A DNA stretch of 7,463 bases from Candidatus Saccharimonadota bacterium (GCA_003545655.1 DODJ01000032.1:1-7463), one strand, 5' to 3'. Numbered from the stretch's first letter, positions 1 to 5,459 are shown. Notes: generated by a model not told the origin, from the letters alone. Numbers and translations are program-made.

Positions 1-2214
1 GTCGGTGTCTTTGGGTATTTTGGCATTCTTCTTGCCGTCGGTAACGTATGGTCCATAGCGACCGTTAAGTACCTTCAGACCGTCGCCGAAATCGGCAATG
101 TTTTTTTCGGCTTCAGCTTTTAGTTTGTCGGCGTAAAGTTTGCGGGCTTCATCAAGCGAAATAGTATGAGGATCGAGGGGTTTAATGCTAACAAAGAGTT
201 TGTCTACTTGGATGTACGGCCCAAAGCGGCCAATATTCGCTTTAATGGGAAGTCCATCTTCGGTTTCGCCGACAAGCCGTGGAAGTTGAAAGGCCTTTAT
301 TGCTTCCTCTAGTGTGACGGTATCTACCCGAGCGCCCTTTGGCATAGGGGCGAACTTTGGCTTTTCTTCATCTTCGGTTTCACCGAGCTGTAGCATTGGC
401 CCGAAGCGACCAATCCGTGCGTAAATCATTTTGCCAGTTTTAGGGTCGGTGCCTACGGGGGTCGCTTTTGCTACCTGGGCGCGATCAATACCCCCTGAAT
501 TAGTAATGAGGGTATGAAATGGCGTGTAGAACTTTTCAAGCATGGTGTTACGCGCTAGTGCACCGGTTGCAATTTGGTCGAACTCTTCTTCTACATTTGC
601 CGTAAACCCATAGTCGATAATTTGGGTAAAATGATCATTCAGAAAGTCGCTAATCATCATACCAATAGAAGTAGGGATAAGTTTTCCCTTATCAGACCCC
701 GTTTTCTCTTGTATAACCTCGCGAGATACATCTGAACCATTGTTTTTTAGAAGAATTACATCACGTTCAACGCCTTCGCCTTCGCCCTTTTCGGCGTACC
801 CACGAACTTGCACGGTATTAATAATAGTAGCGTAAGTTGAAGGGCGCCCAATGCCTAACTCTTCAAGTTTTTTCACGAGCGACCCCTCGGTGAATCGCGC
901 TGGTGGGCGGCTAAACGTTTGCCGTGCTGCTGCTTCGGTAAATACCAGAGTGTCACCAGACTGTAGCGGAGGAAGGATTTCGGGATCTTTTTTGCTTGCA
1001 CCGTATACTTTTAGGAAGCCATCGAAAATAATTACCTCACCTTTTGCTTCAAACTGGTGTTGAGAGGAGCTTATGGAGATAGTGACGGTGGTTTTCTCGA
1101 GTTTTGCTGGTGCCATTTGACTTGCGAGCGTGCGGCGGCGGATAAGGTCGTAAAGTTTTTGGTCGTACTCGTTACTACTCCCCTTTTCTTGGGCGATGTT
1201 CGTTGGGCGAATAGCCTCGTGTGCTTCTTGTGCGCTGGCTGACTTTGTTTTAAATTGGCGCACCTGTGAATACTCTGCCCCAAAAGCACCAGTGACGTAC
1301 TCGGCAGTGGCGGCAAGCGCTTGCTTGCTTAGCACTGTTGAGTCGGTACGCATGTAGGTAATTTTACCCTCTTGGTATAGTTTTTGTGCGCTGGCCATGG
1401 TGGCACGAGCACCAAAACCAAGTTTGGCGTTTGCCTCTTGCTGAAGAGTGCTTGTGGTAAATGGTGCGCCGGGGTTGCGGGTGCCTGGGCTTGTAGTGAC
1501 GTCGGCAACGGTGAAGGTAGCCCCAAGAAGCTCGTTAAGGAAGGCCTGCGCTTCCTCTTCGGTATCAAACCGCTTAGGAAGTTCGGCTTTTATAGAGGTG
1601 TCACTATGCGTGAATTCAGCGGTAACTTTAAATTGAAAGGCGCCTTCAAAGTTTTGAATTTCACGCTCACGCTCTACAAGAAGTCGCACTGCCGGTGATT
1701 GTACGCGACCTGCCGATTTACCGCCAGGTACCTTTTGCCACACAACGGGGCTTAGCTCGAACCCTACAAGGCGGTCGAGGATTTGACGGGCTTGCTGGGC
1801 CTCTACGAGTTGCATATCTACTGAACGAGGGCTTTTAATGGCCTCTTCAATGGCGGACTTGGTAATTTCGTGAAACACAATACGTTTTGTGGTGGTGGGG
1901 CTGAGGCCAAGTACCTCGCAAAGATGCCACGCAATGGCTTCACCTTCGCGGTCTTCATCAGTTGCGAGCCACACGTTTTCGGCGGTTTTAACGGCCTTTT
2001 TCAGTTCGGTAATGGTTTTTTTCTTTTCAGGGTCTACCTCGTAAGTGGTAGAGAACCCCTTTGCTACATCAATAGGCGGGGTACCGTCTTTCGTTTTTTT
2101 GGCGATAGAACGAATATGCCCTACGCTAGAGAGCACAGTGAAGTCTTTACCAAGATACTTCCCAATGGTCTTGGCCTTTGCGGGTGACTCAACAATGACT
2201 AAATTCTTTGACAT
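1..2214 (-). CDS. topA: DNA topoisomerase I (type IA), 3' end cut by window edge
   Basis: Type IA topoisomerase, which relaxes negatively supercoiled DNA by making a transient single-strand break through a 5'-phosphotyrosine. The 738 visible codons are open without a stop. The N-terminal Toprim domain shows VESPAKAKTI (Glu9) and DEDREGE (Asp86, Asp88, Glu90; metal-binding). GRVQSPA (169-175) and EAHEAIRPT are family motifs. The catalytic tyrosine is Tyr287 in ITYMRTDS. After the core there are three short repeats, IGRFGPMLQ (601-609), IGRFGPYIQ (661-669) and NGRYGPYVT (from 717), typical of the C-terminal repeat found in zinc-free bacterial TopA. No CxxC zinc ribbon is visible, although the last residues are missing. 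The start ATG (2214-2212) has no Shine-Dalgarno site but has TATACT seven bases upstream, so the mRNA is probably leaderless. It lies downstream of dprA in the same direction, a common bacterial order. Confidence 0.97.
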   Translation of the reverse strand, partial: MSKNLVIVESPAKAKTIGKYLGKDFTVLSSVGHIRSIAKKTKDGTPPIDVAKGFSTTYEVDPEKKKTITELKKAVKTAENVWLATDEDREGEAIAWHLCEVLGLSPTTTKRIVFHEITKSAIEEAIKSPRSVDMQLVEAQQARQILDRLVGFELSPVVWQKVPGGKSAGRVQSPAVRLLVEREREIQNFEGAFQFKVTAEFTHSDTSIKAELPKRFDTEEEAQAFLNELLGATFTVADVTTSPGTRNPGAPFTTSTLQQEANAKLGFGARATMASAQKLYQEGKITYMRTDSTVLSKQALAATAEYVTGAFGAEYSQVRQFKTKSASAQEAHEAIRPTNIAQEKGSSNEYDQKLYDLIRRRTLASQMAPAKLEKTTVTISISSSQHQFEAKGEVIIFDGFLKVYGASKKDPEILPPLQSGDTLVFTEAAARQTFSRPPARFTEGSLVKKLEELGIGRPSTYATIINTVQVRGYAEKGEGEGVERDVILLKNNGSDVSREVIQEKTGSDKGKLIPTSIGMMISDFLNDHFTQIIDYGFTANVEEEFDQIATGALARNTMLEKFYTPFHTLITNSGGIDRAQVAKATPVGTDPKTGKMIYARIGRFGPMLQLGETEDEEKPKFAPMPKGARVDTVTLEEAIKAFQLPRLVGETEDGLPIKANIGRFGPYIQVDKLFVSIKPLDPHTISLDEARKLYADKLKAEAEKNIADFGDGLKVLNGRYGPYVTDGKKNAKIPKDTD

Positions 2215-2221
2215 ATATATA

Positions 2222-2227
2222 AGTATA
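2222..2227 (-). promoter_or_regulatory. Candidate -10 box for leaderless topA mRNA
   Basis: On the minus strand TATACT is followed by seven bases (TATATAT) and then the topA ATG. Initiation about seven bases after a -10 box would place the first transcribed base at or next to the A of the ATG. No convincing -35 element lies at 16-18 bp and no Shine-Dalgarno sequence is present. The call rests mainly on the same arrangement recurring at the pilin and pth genes. Confidence 0.45.
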
Positions 2228-2329
2228 CTCAGTGATTCTAAATAAATGCTTAACTTTTATGATGGATATACAATACCCCTTTTGTACCTAATTGTGGCAA
2301 TCGCACAACGCACAACTGTACAGCATACG

Positions 2330-2356
2330 GAGGGGGTTTGTAAAGCGACCCCCCTC
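2330..2356 (-). other. G/C stem-loop overlapping the dprA stop codon
   Basis: GAGGGGG (2330-2336) pairs perfectly with CCCCCTC (2350-2356), a 7-bp stem with a 13-base loop. The stem takes in part of the dprA stop codon. On neither strand is it followed by a run of T, so it is not a standard intrinsic terminator. It may protect or process the 3' end of dprA mRNA, or partly separate dprA from topA expression. The remaining bases to topA (2228-2329) show no gene or other structure that I can support. Confidence 0.4.
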
Positions 2357-3212
2357 ATAACGACCATCGGTCCCCACCAAGTGGGCGTACAATCCCCTTT
2401 ATCTCAAGCATAGTGAGTGTCTGCAAGTAAACCTGGGGTGAAAGCATGCTTTGCTGCTGTAGTTCATCACCCTTTCTGACGCCTTTTTTGAGTAGGGTAA
2501 TAATTAGGTGCTCTTCTGTGGTGTCGCCAAGCGGTTCTGGTGCAGCTACTATATACGAGGGCGCGATACGTTCGAGGATATCTTGAGCCGAGGTTACTGG
2601 GTGCGCGCCCTGTTTTAGTAATTTGTTCGCGCCTACTGATAGCAAGCTCGTGATAGGCCCCGGTACGGCAAAAAGCTCCTTGTTTTGAGTAAGGGCGTGT
2701 GTGGCCGTAGAAAAAGTACCGCTGCGGTCGGTTGCCTCGGTGACGACAACCGCATCGGCAAGCCCGCTAATAATGCGGTTACGGGCTAAAAAGTGGTACG
2801 CCCGAGCGTCCTCGCCAGGCGGCATTTCACTTATGAGAGCCCCGCCTTTTTGTATAATATCGCGCGCCAGCCCTATATGTGCCGTGGGATAGACGCGGTG
2901 GAGCCCGTTAGCGAGCACAGCAATAGTCGTACCGCCCGCCTCCAAAGCTGCTTTGTGGGCAGCGGCATCAATACCATAAGCAAGACCACTTATAACAGTA
3001 ACACCGGCTTTTGCAAGGTCATACGCGAGCTGCCGCGTTACCTCTATTCCATAAGGGGTGGGACGGCGTGAGCCAACTATTGCCACTGTGGGGCGCTTTT
3101 CTGGTAGCGCACCGATATAATAGAGCGCTTTTGGCGGCGGGGCGATGGTAGTTAGTATAGAGGTGAATGAGCTATCTACTATAGATAATCTATTGATTTT
3201 TCCTAATTTCAT
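2355..3212 (-). CDS. dprA: DNA-processing protein DprA (compact form)
   Basis: DprA binds incoming single-stranded DNA during natural transformation and loads RecA onto it. The 285-residue product shows the Rossmann-like DprA core: VAIVGSRRPTPYG (about 43-55), GLAYGIDAAAH (76-86), FLARNRIISGL (141-151), SGTFSTA (164-170), the PGP turn (184-186) and GANKLLKQGA (194-203). Residues from about 225 to 285 look like the C-terminal winged-helix domain (DELQQQSMLSPQVYLQTLTMLEIKGIV). Many DprA proteins are about 350-380 residues and start with a SAM-like helical domain. Only about 40 residues precede the core here, so that domain is missing. The ATG at 3212-3210 is supported by AAAGG five bases upstream. 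The gene ends in TGA. Its upstream region is shared with a divergent promoter carrying a 15-bp palindrome. The motifs fit DprA far better than related Rossmann folds such as LOG or TIGR00725 proteins. Confidence 0.95.
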   Translation of the reverse strand: MKLGKINRLSIVDSSFTSILTTIAPPPKALYYIGALPEKRPTVAIVGSRRPTPYGIEVTRQLAYDLAKAGVTVISGLAYGIDAAAHKAALEAGGTTIAVLANGLHRVYPTAHIGLARDIIQKGGALISEMPPGEDARAYHFLARNRIISGLADAVVVTEATDRSGTFSTATHALTQNKELFAVPGPITSLLSVGANKLLKQGAHPVTSAQDILERIAPSYIVAAPEPLGDTTEEHLIITLLKKGVRKGDELQQQSMLSPQVYLQTLTMLEIKGIVRPLGGDRWSL

Positions 3213-3231
3213 GGTTACCTTTAAAAAAGTA

Positions 3232-3246
3232 TTGACTTAAAGTCAA
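3232..3246. promoter_or_regulatory. 15-bp palindrome at the divergent promoter
   Basis: TTGACTTAAAGTCAA is a perfect inverted repeat with 7-bp arms around a central A. The left arm is the -35 element of the rightward RNA promoter, and the same hexamer reads TTGACT on the minus strand toward dprA. It could be an operator for a dimeric regulator acting on both directions, or a two-way -35 element. The best minus-strand -10 at 17 bp (TAAAGG) is poor, so the dprA promoter itself is uncertain. Confidence 0.45.
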
Positions 3247-3260
3247 CAAGGTGCTATAAT
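3232..3260 (+). promoter_or_regulatory. Strong sigma-70-type promoter of the 3267-3655 RNA
   Basis: TTGACT (3232-3237), a 17-bp spacer and a perfect TATAAT (3255-3260). The expected start is about seven bases later, near C3267. That is the first base of a 9-bp helix pairing with 3564-3572, so promoter and RNA fold agree on the 5' end. This is the best promoter in the window. No normal gene begins behind it. Confidence 0.85.
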
Positions 3261-3499
3261 GAAAAACGATTGATACGGCGCACAAAAATAAGACGCTGCA
3301 TCAAGCACCTTATACCCCCTATTTCTAACGGTAGTTCATTTAATTGTACTGCCAATGTTAGGTAGTGTGCAAGGCGCTTTTAAAGTACCTACCCTCCACT
3401 TTTCTAGCTTTGGGTTCATCCCACGACAGCTTTGCACGCTTACTAATCCCTTTAACACCTTTTCACTTGTGGAAAGGCGACCCGTTTAAGGAGATATTC

Positions 3500-3562
3500 A
3501 TGGGTGACTATACAGTAGTGGTTGGGACTCTGCGAGGTTCAACCAGGCGCGCATCATCATAG
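3500..3562 (+). CDS. 20-codon small ORF with strong ribosome-binding site
   Basis: ATG at 3500 is preceded by AAGGAG (3488-3493) with six bases between, one of the best Shine-Dalgarno sites in the window. The peptide, MGDYTVVVGT followed by LRGSTRRASS, ends at TAG (3560-3562). It has no membrane segment and three arginines near its end. A short hydrophobic strand followed by G(T)LRxxSxR resembles the phosphate-binding loop at the start of NADPH-dependent FMN reductases (usually GSLRxxSxN). If the TAG were read through, the same frame would add 14 residues of helix-like sequence before TAA at 3604-3606. It may be a leader peptide of the surrounding RNA, a small protein, or the remnant of a flavodoxin-fold gene. 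The ribosome-binding site can be hidden by the upstream segment 3446-3455. Translation is plausible, the function unknown. Confidence 0.4.
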   Translation: MGDYTVVVGTLRGSTRRASS

Positions 3563-3618
3563 TTATCGATCGCGACGCTTCATCGAATATTCTCTCGGGT
3601 GGGTTAAAGGGTAAAATG

Positions 3619-3655
3619 GCGCCAGGTGATGCCCACCCTTACCTGGCGCTTTTTT
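3619..3655 (+). terminator. Intrinsic terminator of the structured RNA
   Basis: GCGCCAGGT (3619-3627) pairs with ACCTGGCGC (3641-3649), extendable by GA/TT to 11 bp, followed directly by six T (3650-3655). The loop contains CCCACCC (3632-3638), a perfect complement of GGGTGGG at 3597-3603. The upstream strand could therefore invade the loop as a pseudoknot or compete with the hairpin. This gives a possible way to control read-through into the pilin gene 56 bases downstream. Confidence 0.92.
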
Positions 3656-3695
3656 ATTTGCAAACTACTAATGAGTTATAGAGTAAAAATCTCTA

Positions 3696-3704
3696 TGATA
3701 TACT
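3696..3704 (+). promoter_or_regulatory. Extended -10 promoter, pilin gene (leaderless)
   Basis: TGATATACT is an extended -10 (TGn then TATACT, 3699-3704). Six bases later comes the ATG at 3711, so transcription should start at the start codon itself. The -35 at 17 bp (TTATAG) is poor, as expected for an extended -10 promoter. No Shine-Dalgarno site precedes the ATG. Confidence 0.6.
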
Positions 3705-3710
3705 AAGTCC

Positions 3711-4319
3711 ATGAGCATGTGGGCAAAACAAAAAGGGTTTACAATCGTCGAGCTTCTCATTGTCATCGTTGTGATTGCTATACTTGCGGCAATTACCATT
3801 GTTGCTTATACCGGCATACAGCAACGGGCTCGTAATGCACAAACTCTCGTAGCAGTGAATGCGTATATGAAAGCATTTGCTCAATATGCGGCGCTGCATT
3901 CGGCGTATCCCAGTACTGGTGGAGCCAATTATAGCTGTTTGGGCGAAAATAACCCTGATGACTTTTGCTGGAGAAGAACAGGTACGCCACCATCGGCAGA
4001 TGCTATGGACGAGAACCCTACGCTCAATGCGGAGTTACGTACGGTCATGGGCACACTACCTGATACGAATCCAACGCTAGTAGGCGGAAGGAACGGTATT
4101 ATGTTTACGAACCATGGTAGTAGCGGGGTAACACTCGACGGTGTGCAGCATCGTTATTTTATTATGTATATTCTTGAGGGGACTGGTACGCAGTGTACGG
4201 CCGGCCAACCACTAAGTGGAAACTGGGCGACATTTACTTCAGCCGTACCGGCATCAGGTATTACAAATACCCTTTCAGGTGGGAGTGAATGCTGGGTTGC
4301 TCTACCAAACCCAGCCTAA
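3711..4319 (+). CDS. Type IV pilin-like protein with prepilin signal
   Basis: A 202-residue prepilin-like protein. The class III signal is clear: a short basic leader ending in KG (Gly9), then FTIVELLIVIVVIAILAAI. A prepilin peptidase would cut before Phe10, and Glu14 is the conserved +5 glutamate. One hydrophobic helix spans about 10-34 and continues as the amphipathic N-terminal spine (IQQRARNAQTLVAVNAYMKA). The C-terminal globular part (about 60-202) is polar and rich in Gly, Thr and Asn, with four cysteines (76, 86, 162, 194) that could form two disulfides outside the cell. It could be a major or minor pilin of a type IV pilus, or a pseudopilin for DNA uptake. No assembly gene lies in the window to decide this. 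ATG 3711 is preferred over ATG 3717 because of the promoter spacing. The gene converges on pth with 21 bp between stops and no clear terminator. Confidence 0.92.
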   Translation: MSMWAKQKGFTIVELLIVIVVIAILAAITIVAYTGIQQRARNAQTLVAVNAYMKAFAQYAALHSAYPSTGGANYSCLGENNPDDFCWRRTGTPPSADAMDENPTLNAELRTVMGTLPDTNPTLVGGRNGIMFTNHGSSGVTLDGVQHRYFIMYILEGTGTQCTAGQPLSGNWATFTSAVPASGITNTLSGGSECWVALPNPA

Positions 4320-4340
4320 CGTCGCAATTCCCATTAGTGG

Positions 4341-4910
4341 CTATGTGGATGCCGTATAGCTAGAATGTGCCATTTCTCCATTTAGAAAGTCCTCTACTAG
4401 CTGCGCAATGGGGTTTTGGGCAAGGTGCTGCAAGGACGCAAGTTCGTCGGTAGTAAACCGAGAAAGTACGAAGCTTGAATCATCCATACGGTTTCGAAGT
4501 TCGCTCCATATTCCTATGCGAATACGCCAGTACTCTTGGCCGAGATGGCTATTAAGGCTTTTGATGCCGTTATTACCCGCATCGCTCCCCTTTTGACGTA
4601 CTCGCACGGCTCCGAATGGCAAGGCAAGCTCGTCATGGAGGACAAGTAAGTCGTTTGAAGGATCTAGCGAGTAAAAATCGGCAAGTGACCGAGCCACCTG
4701 CCCTGTTTCGTTGTAGAATGTAAGAGGCTTTGCGAGTATGACTTTTTGACCATGGAGGTTTACTTCGGCAAGTAGGGCATTAAACTTACCGGATGACTTC
4801 CAGGTGGCGCCGAACGTTTCTGCGAGTGTGTCGATAATAATCCAGCCGGCGTTATGGCGTGTACGCGCGTAATTGGCGCCAGGGTTGCCCTGTGCGAGGA
4901 GTAGCTTCAT
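4341..4910 (-). CDS. pth: Peptidyl-tRNA hydrolase
   Basis: Pth cleaves the ester bond between peptide and tRNA in drop-off products, recycling tRNA in the cytoplasm. The 189-residue protein matches the family's usual length. Visible motifs are LLLAQGNPG with Asn9, TRHNAGW with the catalytic His19, KPLTFYNETG with Asn67, HDELALPFG with Asp93, and GSDAGNNGIKS with Asn113/Asn114. The usual GHNG is GNNG here, a variation near the substrate-binding asparagine, but the catalytic His and Asp are intact. I chose ATG 4910-4908. An in-frame TTG five codons upstream overlaps the -10 box and would add MYTTC before the conserved MKLLLAQ start. TATACT ends six bases before the ATG, suggesting a leaderless mRNA. 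The gene is divergent from the membrane-protein gene. Confidence 0.96.
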   Translation of the reverse strand: MKLLLAQGNPGANYARTRHNAGWIIIDTLAETFGATWKSSGKFNALLAEVNLHGQKVILAKPLTFYNETGQVARSLADFYSLDPSNDLLVLHDELALPFGAVRVRQKGSDAGNNGIKSLNSHLGQEYWRIRIGIWSELRNRMDDSSFVLSRFTTDELASLQHLAQNPIAQLVEDFLNGEMAHSSYTAST

Positions 4911-4916
4911 GCACGT

Positions 4917-4945
4917 AGTATACAATTATTGAAAATCTAAGGCAA
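4917..4945 (-). promoter_or_regulatory. pth promoter, leaderless
   Basis: On the minus strand TTGCCT (4945-4940), a 17-bp spacer and TATACT (4922-4917), followed by six bases and the pth ATG. Good hexamers at the ideal spacing make this the best supported leaderless start here. The spacer contains the -35 element of the divergent membrane-protein promoter. Confidence 0.75.
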
Positions 4946-4957
4946 ATGTGCTATAAT
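4929..4957 (+). promoter_or_regulatory. Promoter of the small membrane protein gene
   Basis: TTGAAA (4929-4934), a 17-bp spacer and TATAAT (4952-4957). Expected start is near 4964, which gives a leader of about 65 bases. It overlaps the pth promoter back to back, so polymerase probably cannot occupy both at once. Confidence 0.75.
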
Positions 4958-4963
4958 AATATA

Positions 4964-5028
4964 TTAGACTAACACTTCGTTTTCCAAAAAGACTTGAGGT
5001 GTTAGCGCACCTCAGAGAAAGGGCTCGT
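4964..5028 (+). promoter_or_regulatory. 5' leader with two mutually exclusive hairpins
   Basis: CTAACACTTC (4969-4978) pairs along its full length with GAGGTGTTAG (4996-5005), ten pairs with one G-U. TGAGGTG (4995-5001) pairs perfectly with CACCTCA (5008-5014), seven pairs around a TTAGCG loop. Both need 4996-5001, so only one can form at a time. The second ends just before the Shine-Dalgarno region GAAAGGG (5017-5023) and would crowd it; the first leaves it open. This fits a translational switch. No ligand class is recognised. Confidence 0.45.
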
Positions 5029-5454
5029 ATGGCCACTCTAGTTGTATCTCCCCTGTTCGGTGGGTTCTTCGAAATCCCTTTTTGGGTGCTGTACCTGGTG
5101 CAGTCGGTACTGCTTGCGCTCTTGCTGGTGCTCGTCCTCGTTGTTACTGTAGAGCGGCTCAATACGCTCGATGTTGACGCGACCGAGATGCAGGAGAAGC
5201 GGATATCGTTGAGTATCTGTATGGGGGCTGGCCTGGTTCTTTTCATGGGAGGTTTGGCGTACCTAGCCCTCTTCCTTATAGGGAATCCAAGCGAGCAGGC
5301 TGTGGCCATTGTCTTCGTCTTCTACTCGTGTCTGCTGTTGCTGTGGTTTTGTCGGCGCGTATGGGTGTTGCGGACACAGCACTCGTTTCGCGTGTACTAT
5401 AACCTTCCTTTGGCGCGAGTACGAGGGCGTACCTCTGCCCGCGATACCTTCTGA
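5029..5454 (+). CDS. Small membrane protein, three predicted helices, unknown function
   Basis: I do not recognise a family. The 141-residue product has three strongly hydrophobic stretches, at about 17-41, 60-85 and 90-108. The loop between the first two (about 42-59) is acidic and polar, with TLDVDATEMQEKR. After the third helix comes a basic tail rich in Arg (RRVWVLRTQ onward, ending near RARDTF-like sequence). By the positive-inside rule the C-terminus is probably cytoplasmic. The first helix is almost pure Leu/Val. ATG 5029 has GAAAGGG at 5017-5023 with five bases between. An in-frame GTG at 4999 lies inside the leader hairpins and would add a charged LAHLRERAR segment, so it is less likely. 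The gene stands alone between its own promoter and a UUCG terminator. It ends in TGA. Its location next to pth and der says little about its role. Confidence 0.75.
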   Translation: MATLVVSPLFGGFFEIPFWVLYLVQSVLLALLLVLVLVVTVERLNTLDVDATEMQEKRISLSICMGAGLVLFMGGLAYLALFLIGNPSEQAVAIVFVFYSCLLLLWFCRRVWVLRTQHSFRVYYNLPLARVRGRTSARDTF

Positions 5455-5459
5455 GGATT

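Larger units (their letters stand above)
3267..3655 (+). ncRNA. Candidate structured RNA of unknown class, or long regulatory leader
   Basis: About 390 bases bounded by a consensus promoter and an intrinsic terminator, with no conserved protein gene. A fold paired by hand: P1 3267-3275 with 3564-3572; P2 3288-3292 with 3309-3313, with TGC/GCA inside; P3 3325-3335 with 3348-3361 (CTAAC-GGTAGT / ACTGCC-AAT-GTTAG); P4 3364-3375 with 3429-3440 (12 bp, two wobbles); P5 3446-3455 with 3486-3495, enclosing an 8-bp CTTG hairpin at 3458-3477; P6 3520-3530 with 3534-3544. P5 covers the Shine-Dalgarno site of a 20-codon ORF and P6 lies inside that ORF. No CCA-ended tRNA-like domain (tmRNA), no RNase P GAGGAAAGUCC core, no SRP tetraloop motif and no T-box sequence is seen. 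It may be a free RNA, a bifunctional RNA, or a leader that reads through into the pilin gene. Short helices can arise by chance, so the transcription unit is better supported than the exact fold. Confidence 0.6.

Noticed and set aside
1071..1698. Open frames on the strand opposite topA and in its other frames
   Set aside because: They are shadows of topA, which is continuous and has all catalytic motifs.
3365..3499. Longer version of the small ORF, starting at GTG 3365 (65 codons)
   Set aside because: There is no Shine-Dalgarno site at the GTG, the added sequence has no recognisable family, and it coincides with the strongest RNA helices.
3267..3655. tmRNA, RNase P RNA, SRP RNA, 6S RNA or T-box
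   Set aside because: There is no tRNA-like ends with CCA or ALAA-type tag, no GAGGAAAGUCC core, no SRP loop motif, no 6S-like long rod and no T-box consensus. GGGTGGG only loosely recalls the T-box antiterminator.
3793..3993. Minus-strand open frames across the pilin gene
   Set aside because: No ribosome-binding site or protein features; the plus-strand prepilin signal is unambiguous.
4911..4925. TTG start for pth five codons upstream
   Set aside because: It overlaps the -10 box, and family alignment begins at MKLLLAQGNPG.
4999..5028. GTG start for the membrane protein
   Set aside because: The GTG sits in the stem of both leader hairpins; ATG 5029 has a well-spaced GAAAGGG.
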